Positions 54,764 through 64,000 of a stretch of DNA of 64,000 nucleotides are shown piece by piece. The notes under the pieces were generated by a model. The model worked only from the letters and a program-made list of their open reading frames with translations. It did no database searches and was not told the origin of the DNA. Numbering within the stretch: the stretch's first letter is position 1; each line of letters starts with the position of its first letter. The DNA is from Apostichopus japonicus (Eukaryota > Echinodermata > Holothuroidea > Aspidochirotida > Stichopodidae), in assembly GCF_037975245.1 (NCBI RefSeq), contig NC_092573.1, forward strand, positions 16,606,265-16,670,264. Direction: 5' to 3'. The translations under genes were made by a program, and so were the position numbers.

Positions 54764-55935
54764 GATACCACATATGACAGCCAGGTATGTTTTATGCAAG
54801 TATATGATTCACCATACGACAGACAGGTATGTGCATATAAGTACATAATGAATACATGATGCACTATATGACAGCCAGGTGTGCATATATAAGTACATGA
54901 TGCACCATACGGCAGCCAGGTATGTGTATATAAGCACATAATAAAAACATGATGCACCATATGAAAGCCAGTTATGTGTATATAAGTACATATAAATACA
55001 TGATGCACCATATGACAGCCAGTTATGTGTATATAAGTACATAATAAAAACATGATGCACCATATGACAGCCAGGTGTGCATATATAAGTACATGATGCA
55101 CCATACGACAGCCAGGTATGTGTATATAAGCACATAATAAATACATGATGCACCATATGACAGCCAGTTATGTGTATATAAGTACATAATAAATACATGA
55201 TGCACCATATGACAGCCAGGTATGTGTATATAAGTACATAATAAATACATGATGCACCATACGACAGCCAGGTATGTGTATATAAGCACATAATAAATAC
55301 ATGATGCACCATATGACAGCCAGTTATGTGTATATAAGTACATAATAAATACATGATGCACCATATGACAGCCAGGTATGTGTATATAAGTACATAATAA
55401 ATACATGATGCACCATACGACAGCCAGTTATGTGTATATAAGTACATAATAAATACATGATGCACCATATGACAGCCAGTTATGTGTATATAAGTACATA
55501 ATAAAAACATGATGCACCATATGACAGCCAGGTGTGCATATATAAGTACATGATGCACCATACGACAGCCAGGTATGTGTATATAAGCACATAATAAATA
55601 CATGATGCACCATATGACAGCCAGTTATGTGTATATAAGTACATAATAAAAACATGATGCACCATATGACAGCCAGGTGTGCATATATAAGTACATGATG
55701 CACCATACGACAGCCAGGTATGTGTATATAAGCACATAATAAATACATGATGCACCATATGACAGCCAGTTATGTGTATATAAGTACATAATAAATACAT
55801 GATGCACCATATGACAGCCAGGTGTGCATATATAAGTACATGATGCACCATATGACATCCATGTATGTACATAAGTACATGATGCACCATATGACAGCCG
55901 GGTATGTGTATATGATGCACAATATTACCGCCAAG
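54764..55935. repeat. Minisatellite of 52- and 41-bp units with higher-order pattern
   Basis: About 23 units share GATGCACCATATGACAGCC followed by AG(G/T)TATGTGTATATAAG. The long unit (52 bp) carries CATAATAAATA; the short one (41 bp) lacks it and reads AGGTGTGCATATATAAG. The GTGTGCATAT variant recurs at about 55530, 55676 and 55822, a 146-bp period of one short plus two long units. The last units are degenerate. Minus-strand frames of up to 264 codons (HHVFIMYLYTHNW repeats) come from the lack of stops in the repeat and are not genes. Confidence 0.95.
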
Positions 55936-57444
55936 ATGCAGAGCATATGAATGAATTAATGAACATAATTAACGTTTGATGTTGGGATTAAAATTGTTTG
56001 ATATAGTCCTTGAATAAGTTCATGTAACATATATCACTTGTAATAAATAAATATGTTGCCAGTTAAAAAAATCACCTTTCTAATTTTGAGTGCCTTTCCG
56101 ATTGAACTTATTCTCATAGTTCAAAGAAAACTTTAGATGAAATTACAAGTTTTTCTTTACTAACTTTCTCATTTTCTCAATCAGAAGTTTTAGTTAAATA
56201 TCATTAAATTGCTAAGGAAATTTCTTGTTACAAAATGGGAATTATAGATGTTATATCCTTAATTATCTTCTTTCGTAATTGAGTTATTGATGCATTTGTT
56301 TGAATCATTTAATGCAAGTAAGATATGCGCCACATGTTTCCGGGATTTACACTAAACTCCTTTATAAATTCTTTCGCAAACAAATTTTTAATAAAAGTAG
56401 TTGTCAGTATGACGTATTATTGACGTATGACAATTGCAATATGATCACCATTTAAGCTCCAGGTTACTACTTTTGATATCAATTGTTCCAATTGTGATCT
56501 TTCAGTTATTTAGTTAGCTCATAGTATTGTATTTGTAATGGGAATAACAATTGAAAGCGTTCCTTTTAAACAGCTGCGTGAAATTGAAAACTTTAAGTTA
56601 CTTATTCAAAGTAAACTGATACCGACACGTGTAGCAAAGTATAGAATATTATCTTCTGGCGGCTTTAATGAGTTGGCTAGATCTGATATGAGTCTTTCAT
56701 AACAGGGATGACAAATGTCTTTATTAGAGTTTGTGTCATTGCCGCTTACATCTTCTAATTATTTGGTTCCTCCAGGATTTCACAACACGTGTTTTTCAAA
56801 CAAACAAAACTTGCTCCGAAAAAAGGTAACCTTGAAGCCAATACATATTTTGTTGCGCTTCATTGATCTTAAAGCAAGGTTTGATTCCCAAATTTTTAAT
56901 AAGTTTCAAAAGTATTTCTGCATTATTCTGAAGCTCTTATATAACAAAAGCATCGTTACAATTCATCTTGCTTAAGACCTCTCGGTTTTTTTTTTGGGGG
57001 GGGGGGGGGGGTTTGCCATCTTCGTGTGTGAGGTTTTTGTAGTTAATTTGGAAACAGATTCCGACCCAATTCCAGCTTGCAGCTTACCAGTGCCCTTCAG
57101 AATAAAACTTAAAAAGTAGAACTAAAAATGACAGGCTTTGTATTTTTGGAAGTTTTGTTACTCATAAAAGAGTAAATACAGTGACCATGTTTGATTTATG
57201 TTCTCTGCAGTTCCCTCGTTAAAAATGACAAGGAAGTATTTATTTCACCTCAATATAGGCTATATGAAAAGAGGAAGCAGGAGGCAATATACATTGTTAT
57301 TAACACATATACATGCATAAGGGACCTGGCGCGTAGGCAAAACTAAATGTTGTCCCTATTTTAAGAGTTACGGAAGTTAAGTCAATTGACGCGTGTATTG
57401 ATATGACTTTTCATGACACCATATGTTTTGAACTCCGTATGTTA
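55936..57444. other. No gene seen
   Basis: AT-rich. A T run joined to a 16-base G run lies at 56987-57011. No domain recognised. Confidence 0.5.
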
Positions 57445-57560
57445 CGAGTCCGGACTCGAGTCCATTTTTTGTCTGGACTTGGACTCGGACGACTCGGACT
57501 TGGCTCAGATTCGGACTTCTGTGGACTCGGGCTTGGGGCCGAGTCTAGTCCAAGTCCACC
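57445..57560. repeat. GGACTCGGA-type low-complexity repeat
   Basis: Short words GGACTTGG, GACTCGGAC and GAGTCC alternate for about 115 bp, with partly palindromic ends (GAGTCCGGACTCGAGTCC). The Asp/Ser-rich 80-codon frame through it is a by-product. Confidence 0.75.
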
Positions 57561-58721
57561 AGTATTATTTTGACAATGTGGCAATCAGAAGATATACTGG
57601 CTATTTTTGTGTGATTAGGAGTTTCACTCTATTACAAGTACAACAGTCAAGTTGAAACCACTTACATGTAACAGTGCTATGTTATGTTACTAATGGATGT
57701 GTTGTATACACTTCTACAGTGGTAGCTATACTACAGTAAGAGCTAATCACTGGTTTAACAGTTAAGAGCAGTTGGTTTGCTGGATCTGAAAGTATAAGAG
57801 GGGATTACAGAAAGCTTCAATCAATAGAAGTGCCAACGACACTATGATACCCAAGAGCTTGAACTGTCACCATGGCTTTGGTATTAAAATGTACTTTTTG
57901 ACTATTGCAAACCTTGCACAATACAAAACAATGAACAGGTAGGCCATATAGTGCATTTTTGTCAGTGAAGCAGTGGGCTCTGAGGAGGTGATTTATTTTG
58001 AGACCTGGAGTGTTCACAGAATTGATTTAAAAACAAAGCCACTGTGTAGACTACTGTATAGTGTACAAGGCTTAACAACTGCTATAAAGTAGGTGCTTGC
58101 TCTTAGACTGGTAGTTGACTTGATCAGCTGTGAATAAACTACAACAGCATGGTTGCAGCTGGCCTGCCTATATGAAGTTTGTAGAGCAATTATCTAAAGA
58201 TCAATCTGGATGGGATGTATGCATGCACTAACATCATGAACCTTGAATTTTGATATCTCATTAAAGTTTACGCAGGGCCTATATGGTACTATATGTTACT
58301 GTATGATATCTTCTTGATTTGTTGTTGTGGGTGCATGGGCTTGAGCACAGCACTGGGGGGGGGGGGGGGGCGCGGCACGGATGTAAAGCCCATCCCCAGG
58401 CCCTAATAAAAACTTTGTCAAACTAGTACTATAAGCTATACATCATATCATACTTTGAGCATTTCGAATGTTGTACCAGGGAGCTGTTAGGCCAACCCCC
58501 TGGTTGTACTAACTGGCTTACATCACATAGTTCTATGCTAATGTCTCCTAATGCCCATCGTTGTTTTGTACATGTGGTACAGTTCTGCTAGAATGTCGAC
58601 TCCTACATTAAGTTATACAGTAGCTTGTTGCTACCTAGTCTACCTGGGAACATAGAGATAATATATGATTAATAGATCAATCGCGTCCATGAAAAATAAG
58701 AAATTTGAAGCCAACATGGAG
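57561..58721. other. No gene seen
   Basis: A G homopolymer at about 58356-58370. No domain recognised. Confidence 0.5.
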
Positions 58722-59112
58722 GGTCACGTGCCGGGTTCCACTTACTCAAGTCTTCAAACCTGCAACATAACTTTCTCTGTAAAATGTGACGCCAGGATAC
58801 CTATGAAAGCGGTAGTTTTCCTCTGGGAACATAGCTCTAACCGCCCAGTGTATATCCTTCAAACACCATTCATGAATTGACGTTTTTAAAATACAAACAT
58901 ACAAAGATTAAGACGACATGTGACAGTATTGCCGGCGTTAGGTTTGCGTACTGCGTGTACTGGTAGATATAATGCGCTGAGTCGAGAAACAATCGTCTCC
59001 TTGGCAACCATAGACATACAGGTCGCAAGTGTACAGTGAACGCGTAATGAAGTGTTTACAGCAAATTTCTAAATGGACTACGACTTGAGCAAGTGGAACC
59101 CGGCACGTGACC
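58722..59112. mobile_element. 391-bp MITE with 31-bp terminal inverted repeats
   Basis: 58722-58752 and 59082-59112 are reverse complements with a single mismatch. The termini start GGTCACGTGCCGGGTTCC, placing a CACGTG E-box at each end. I could not identify a target duplication, and no transposase is encoded, so the superfamily is open. The 71-codon frame at 58665-58880 runs across the left terminus and is not supported as a gene. Confidence 0.75.
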
Positions 59113-59387
59113 TATCGTAGCTGTTTCAGGTATACGTGGGATGAGCGGTCTAGCTTATAGTAAAAGTCTATGCTCCGAAATACTGTGACTTTGTTGACAT
59201 CCTAGTATTGTAGTTCAGTTCTAAAAGCATCATCAAACATACTCTACCTTGCAGAGCTCACCCGTCACTTGGACTACATAGTAGGGAACGTTTAATTGTC
59301 AGGAAAGATCTAGCTACCGCTAGCTAGTTCTGTTGTACATCGCAAATATCATTGTATCACAACTACAGTACCACTCAGTGCCCGCAT

Positions 59388-59440
59388 ATCAACCACTTCT
59401 TTCCTACGCTATAACGTAGGAAAGAAGTGGTTGATTTTTT
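59388..59440 (+). ncRNA. Perfect 21-bp hairpin with 6-base loop followed by T run
   Basis: 59388-59408 (ATCAACCACTTCTTTCCTACG) is the exact reverse complement of 59415-59435, with loop CTATAA. Five further T residues follow the arm, making a six-T run at 59435-59440, as a Pol III terminator would look. No A-box/B-box or TATA plus proximal element is evident upstream. Whether it is transcribed is unknown. A template-switch mutation or a small MITE would look the same. Confidence 0.45.
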
Positions 59441-60217
59441 GTTTTTCGTGCTTCGTATGGAAGTTTATTGTCGTCATAAATTAAAGCACGTCACCATTTG
59501 GGTCAATGGCACGAGATACCTGCGTGTACCAACAACCACACGTACTTTTAAGTATTTGTAAATGTTTGATATCGTTAATATATACCGGTACTGGGAGCAT
59601 GGGGACACGTGCCTCCTCCCCCCAAACTTTCTTCCAAATTGTTTACATTTTATAGCACACGCGCGCAAAGTCGTATACGCACATGTATAAATGATGCATG
59701 TAAGACCAATACCGAAACAACATTTTCTCAAAGGGGAGACGGTGGATTACGGTATGGTTACGCCGCCATTAACGTTGAAACACTGAATAACATAACAGCT
59801 GCATTACCAACATAATGTAGATATAAAGAAATAAGAGATACCCGCGTTTATACCTACCCACGCGTGGTAATGTGTATTTGTGAACGTGTCTTATACCGCG
59901 CTATAATACTTTAATACAACCAACAAAAGTGATGATAATAAATGTGGTATACCCACAGGAGTTTTACTCTAAAATTTCATGTTTATTGTTAGTAAACAGA
60001 CAACTGTTCGATCTTGACAAATTACAGAAAGGTGTTTTTACACACTGTTTAGTTAGTACATACTATGGTAGTTTTTGGACTGAAAGTTGTCTCCAAAGTT
60101 GATAAGAAACCATTTCGTGACTGAAACATCACTTTTTGCAGGGGAAAGCGCACAAAAAAAGTGATTCACAAAAAGGAATAGTCTACCTACATAATTAATT
60201 TACTTCATTTGTTGTAG
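59441..60217. other. No gene seen
   Basis: No domain recognised. The opposed frames at 59474-59731 and 59609-59815 lack motifs. Confidence 0.45.
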
Positions 60218-60363
60218 CTGTTCATTGGCTCAACCAGGAAGCAGAACAGACCGTGCTTTTACCGGCGATAATCTTGTGGTATCCGTTGTATTTGTCTGTA
60301 CTACACTCATACGTAAACAAAAGTATGACGATGTTTATATGGGAAAGGCTGTTGAGCACGAAA
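60218..60363 (+). CDS. Candidate internal exon, unknown protein
   Basis: Acceptor TTCATTTGTTGTAG and donor GAAA, then GTAAGC enclose 146 bp. Two frames are open throughout. The more protein-like one includes PGSRTDRAFTGDNLVVSVVF and IRKQKYDDVYMGKAVEHE (phase 2 in, phase 1 out). The other is hydrophobic (LLPAIILWYPLYLSVL). I recognise no family and found no partner exons. Confidence 0.25.
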
Positions 60364-60894
60364 GTAAGCTAGGTATCATGCAGTTAGTCTTGCTGAATAA
60401 TTATACTTATACAGTTATTCTCAATGCAGTCTTTGCACTCGTTGTTTGCTTATAAGCCAAATTGGTAGTTTTCTGAAAATGACATTTTTTAGTATCCATA
60501 CATGAACATATTTTGCATGATGTGGTTGAACACATGGTAAAATGTTTGAAATATATTGATTTCACGTGTTACCTTTAACTTATTGACAATTCGATCGTAA
60601 AAAAAACATTTATAGTTATACAAATTTATACAATATTTACCAACTTGGACATGAATAGAAAGAGATTTTGACATGTTATATCAAGTACAGTTGAGAGAAA
60701 ACTGAATATGTCAAACACCGAGCAACAGAACTGTGGAATATCGAAACGGCATCGATGTGAAATTTAATATCTTTAATAAGAAACGACAATCTTTCGTTTT
60801 TGTTTATCCTTCACACAGGGAAAGTGACAAACATGACATGTGTCTATTAGTGTCCAACAGTATGACAACACATTAGTTGGCTTAAAGTTCCCTT
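60364..60894. other. No gene seen
   Basis: AT-rich with no recognisable feature. Confidence 0.5.
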
Positions 60895-61220
60895 TTTTTG
60901 GTTTCGATGATAATCGTAATATTTGAATCATGTATGTGTGTGTGGGTGTGGGCGTTTGTGACGCCCAGCTTGTAAACACGATTTCTGAAGAAGGGAAGGT
61001 CGGACCAATTTTATATTTGGTGTGCAGAAGTACCACATTGAGTACATTAGCAAATTATTTTTTGTGGAGGTCAAGTCATTTGGGGTCACCAGGGTCAAAC
61101 TGTGAAAAACTTTGTAAACACCATATTTCAAGAATGTAAGCTTGGGCAGATCTCATATTTAAAATGTATATTTACCACATTGAGCATACAAGAAGCCTAT
61201 AGGTTTGGTGGAGGTCAAAG
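60895..61220 (+). repeat. GGTCA tandem repeat, left part
   Basis: It starts with a TGTGTGTGGGTGTGGG run and GCTTGTAAACACGATTTCTG. Two ~145-bp units then share CACATTGAG, the GTGGAGGTCAA core and AGGGTCAAACTGTGAAAA. The array is broken at 61220 by the LINE and resumes at 63730. Confidence 0.8.
61194..61220. repeat. Left target-site duplication of the LINE
   Basis: AGCCTATAGGTTTGGTGGAG and the following GTCAAAG recur at 63730-63755 with a single 1-base indel, flanking the LINE insertion. Confidence 0.7.
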
Positions 61221-63729
61221 TTCATTAACGCCTATTTTCAAAACTGGTGATCCCTCGGTGCTTTCAAACTACCGACCAATCTCGATTCTTTCAACAATTT
61301 CTAAAGTTCTCGAGAAAACCATGTATAAGAAACTCACAGACTTCCTAGACAAGAATGACATCATTTCATGACGTCAATTTGGTTTTCGTGAGAATTTTTC
61401 CACTTATATGGCGGCAGCAGATATAGTCCAGTACATCGATAATGGCTTCAATAACAATGAATTTACTATTGGTGTTTCTATATCTTTCTAAAGCATTCGA
61501 CACTGTCAACCATAACATCTTACTAATGCAGGCGTCACACTGTCGCGAAATTGACACCAGATGGCCATACGAATATGGAATTTTGAATTTCGCACGAAGA
61601 TAGCCCCGAAATTGGTCAACAGCCAATCAACAGCCGAAGCAAGTACGATGCCTACAGAAGGTCACACGATGGCACCCGAACCACACACGAAGGCAACATT
61701 TCTATTTAAGTAGTTTACCCGCAGGACACACGAATGCCACACGATGGCTACACGACGACGTATTGATAAGTACATTGTCGAAATGCTAGAAAGGCAAATA
61801 GCAAGAAATGACAAAGTGAAATCAAATAATGCTTTGTTATTGTAAGAGGAGGTGCTGGGCCTGTAAGAAGTGCTCATCATGTTCTCTGAGGTACATCAAA
61901 ACAAGCAATGCTGCTGCTTTCTTTTTCCTGGTTGTCTCATCACCAAAGTATGCCATTCTGCAGGAACTGAATTGTGGTTAGTTGGGATTGTGATTGTAGC
62001 TTTGGGAGTTGCACACGCCTCTACTCTGTAGAGTTGCTTAGGACTGACTGAGGAAGATTCTTTGAGGCTGGCCTTTATATGTCCACGTTACCATGACACC
62101 TGGGAAACGCTTGAGGTTCACAAATTCGGCTGTCTTCGCCGACACCGTGGTCCCATCTCCATGTCATCGTACTATAATACGATGGTTACTCGACGGCATT
62201 GCGAGGGCTTCACGTATTCGTGTTACCTTCATAAGACAATCGGGCAGCTTCTTGTTTCCTTCGTATTGTCTTCGTGAGGCGAAAATGCCCGATAGCACCG
62301 ATGATCACACGAAGTAAAAAAGAAGATGACACGATTTGATAAGATGCCCTCACAATGGCCTTACGAAGGGCAAAATGGACGCACGAATTCAACACGAAAA
62401 TGAACCTTCGCAAGGTCTTCGGGCAATTTTTTGGCATGCCAAAGATTTTGCCACCACTCACGAAGTTGCTGCCGGAGCCTGCAAAACTCCACCGGAGGTC
62501 ATACGATGGCTTAAGATGCCCTCACGAATGGCCCGATGTTTTTACGATCAGAGCCGAATTTGAACATTTTCTTTATCGTGTGTCCATCTGATGTCAACTT
62601 CGAGACAGTGTGACGCAAGCATAAACAACCATTATGGAATCCGTGGTGTTGCATATGATTGGTTCTTTTCAAGAGAGAACAGGTTATACGCATTAATGAT
62701 CAAACTTCTAAGACTAGTACATAAGCTGCGGCGTCCCACAGGGTTCTGTACTTGGACCACTATTTTCTCATATCTACATAAGTGACTTGTGTAACTGTTC
62801 TCGTATCCTTGACTTTACACACTTTGCAGACAACACGAGTATTCTTTTTGAGCACAGTGATATCCATTGTGCTGCTCGTTGTCGTTAACTCTGAACTATT
62901 ATTTATAAACTATATATTAATTTATTTTTCGTCCTGTTCAGCGAAAGGTTGATACAGTTAACTATGCTCCCAAATCTCAAAGAGTATTGGAATACTTCAT
63001 AAAATTTGCTATGTTGTACCATCGCATACACTTAAAACGATTCTCTCATTAATTCAACGCTGTCTTACTGCAACATAATTTGGGGGACACACCTATCCAT
63101 CTTACCTAAATCGCCTGTTTAATCTCCAGAAGAAAGCCATTAGACTGATTACAAATTCTGGTTATCGTGCTCAGAGTAAAATCATATTTTCAAACTTAAA
63201 AATCTTAAATATCCTCGACACATATATCAATCTCCAAGTTGCTCTATTTATGTATAAATATGTTAATGGACTTTTGCCCTCTAATTACTGATTACTATCT
63301 TTTAATTGTGACATTCATAACTACAATACACGCTTTTGTCAAAATTTCCGTACAAATTTGATCACTTCCAAGAGGACTCTTCGACTTTTCATCAATACTG
63401 GAGTTACAATCTGGACTAGTTTGGACAACACAATAAAAACATCCAAAAGTATTCATTGCTTCAAACAAAACATGAAATCCATTTAACTTACGATTATCAT
63501 CATTGAGCAGTGTTTCTTTCTTTCTGGCTTATTTTCTAGGTTCTTTGTTCTTTGTTCTTTGTTCTTTTCTTCTTCCTCTTACTTATCCTTTGTATTCTTT
63601 CGTTTATTGTTTTTGTAAAGGGGGACTGCTCGTAAAAGCTCTGCTTCTTCAGTCCTCCTTCACCTCCTTGTAATTTAATTAAACACCATTGTATTTATAT
63701 TATGTGGAAATAAATCAAACTCAAACTTG
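61221..63729 (+). pseudogene. CR1/Jockey-like LINE, 5'-truncated, interrupted by a DNA transposon
   Basis: The LINE begins inside RT motif 0 (PIFKTGDPSVLSNYRPISI, about 61230). It continues with QFGFRENFSTYMAAADIVQY, then is broken at 61532 and resumes at about 62619 with HYGIRGVAYDWF. Next come a degraded motif B region, FADNTSILF near 62825 (the second Asp of FADD replaced by Asn), and NLQKKAIRLITNSGYRAQ near 63125-63180. The end carries YNTRF and SIHCFKQNMKSI, then a 3' terminus AATAAATCAAACTCAAACTT at about 63709-63728. It has several stops and frameshifts. Nearly all domains of the RT half are identifiable, so truncation happened at insertion and decay afterwards. Confidence 0.85.
61532..62616. 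mobile_element. 1,085-bp DNA transposon nested in the LINE
   Basis: The termini GCGTCACACTGTC...GACAGTGTGACGC form 33-bp inverted repeats (61532-61564 and 62584-62616) with three mismatches. Throughout the interior a CACGA(A/T)-type word followed by a GGC word recurs every ~12-25 bp, in one orientation on the left half and in the opposite one on the right. A short minus-strand piece at about 61840-61956 reads MAYFGDETTRKKKAAALLVL and then stops; it could be the N-terminus of a former transposase. The flanking trinucleotides CAG and AAG may be a decayed 3-bp duplication, which with the terminus style suggests PIF/Harbinger, but this is uncertain. Confidence 0.82.
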
Positions 63730-63915
63730 AGCCTATAGTTTGGTGGAGGTCAAAGGTCATTTGGGTCGGTTCACCAGGGTCAAATTGCGAAAACCTTTAA
63801 ACATGATATCTCAAGGACAGAAGGCTGGGCAGACCTCATATTTGGTTTGTAGATGTACCATATCAATCAATGGGCCTATTATAGCTTTTGGTGGAGGTCA
63901 AGGTCATTTTGAAGT
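63730..63915 (+). repeat. GGTCA tandem repeat, right part, starting with the LINE's right TSD
   Basis: 63730-63755 is the right copy of the LINE target duplication. The array then continues exactly where the left part stopped: GGTCATTTGGGTCGG, CCAGGGTCAAATTGCG, and a second core at 63890-63910. AGGTCAAAGGTCA lies at 63747-63759 and AGGTCAAGGTCA at 63895-63906. Confidence 0.8.
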
Positions 63916-64000
63916 CAAGAACCGCAACACATTTACTTCACTCCCCTCTTAACTCTTTCCCCCTCTTGCCTACACGAACACCTCTTCCTAAACATAATAT
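63916..64000. other. Window end, no feature
   Basis: Pyrimidine-rich tail without recognisable content. Confidence 0.5.

Noticed and set aside
54757-55920. Minus-strand frames of up to 264 codons with repeated HHVFIMYLYTHNW
   Set aside because: All three frames are open because the 52/41-bp repeat has no stops on that strand. The unit lengths shift frame, so the 'protein' changes frame between units.

Overview
This window is eukaryotic, AT-rich, gene-poor and repeat-rich, and looks like intergenic or intronic DNA of a marine invertebrate. I favour an invertebrate deuterostome, possibly an echinoderm. The grounds are the mix of decayed L2, CR1/Jockey-like, Rex1-like, L1/Tx1-like and Penelope elements, hAT-type MITEs, dispersed repeats built on GGTCA half-sites, tRNA-derived SINEs, and one exon of a kisspeptin/galanin-type GPCR. 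The taxon is inferred and I cannot fix it from sequence alone. There is no prokaryotic operon structure, and no complete protein-coding gene lies inside the window.

Layout. 0-5 kb: a duplicated hAT-like end, a degenerate ~28-bp minisatellite and a clean 371-bp hAT MITE with an 8-bp target duplication. 5-10 kb: a Penelope reverse-transcriptase scrap, GGTCA-rich dispersed repeats and a four-unit ~275-bp tandem array. 10-14 kb: one possible small first coding exon on the minus strand and a 1,435-bp uninterrupted GATA tract. 15-19 kb: an L2 LINE whose RT catalytic box is deleted, a CR1/Jockey-like LINE with a mutated box, a GGTCA repeat and a Penelope GIY-YIG remnant. 21-26 kb: the 3' end of an L1/Tx1-like LINE, a partial SINE in an AT-microsatellite field and a Rex1-like LINE 3' end. 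26.1-26.7 kb: a foldback element full of 12-bp palindromes. 29-33.8 kb: several near-identical copies of an element with a tRNA cloverleaf in its middle, two of them head to head, plus a second SINE family.

34.5-36.3 kb holds the best gene evidence: a 5'-UTR exon and the first coding exon of a class A GPCR (TM1-TM2 and the TM3 cysteine). 41-44.5 kb holds a possible two-exon gene whose exons join in frame, followed by a diverged ~430-bp tandem repeat with polyadenylation signals. 52-53 kb: an 86-bp hAT MITE. 54.8-55.9 kb: a 52/41-bp minisatellite with higher-order structure. 58.7-59.4 kb: a 31-bp-TIR MITE and a perfect 21-bp-stem hairpin. 60.2 kb: a candidate internal exon. 60.9-63.9 kb: a three-level nest in which a ~145-bp GGTCA tandem repeat is interrupted by a CR1/Jockey-like LINE, itself interrupted by a 1.1-kb DNA transposon.

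Apart from the GPCR, the genic calls are isolated exons of unknown function, so no pathway can be reconstructed. Nearly all long open frames are translations of simple or tandem repeats and are not genes. I found no convincing new multi-gene system. The most unusual items are the internal-tRNA element with its inverted pair, the palindrome-studded foldback, the shRNA-like hairpin and the nested insertion.
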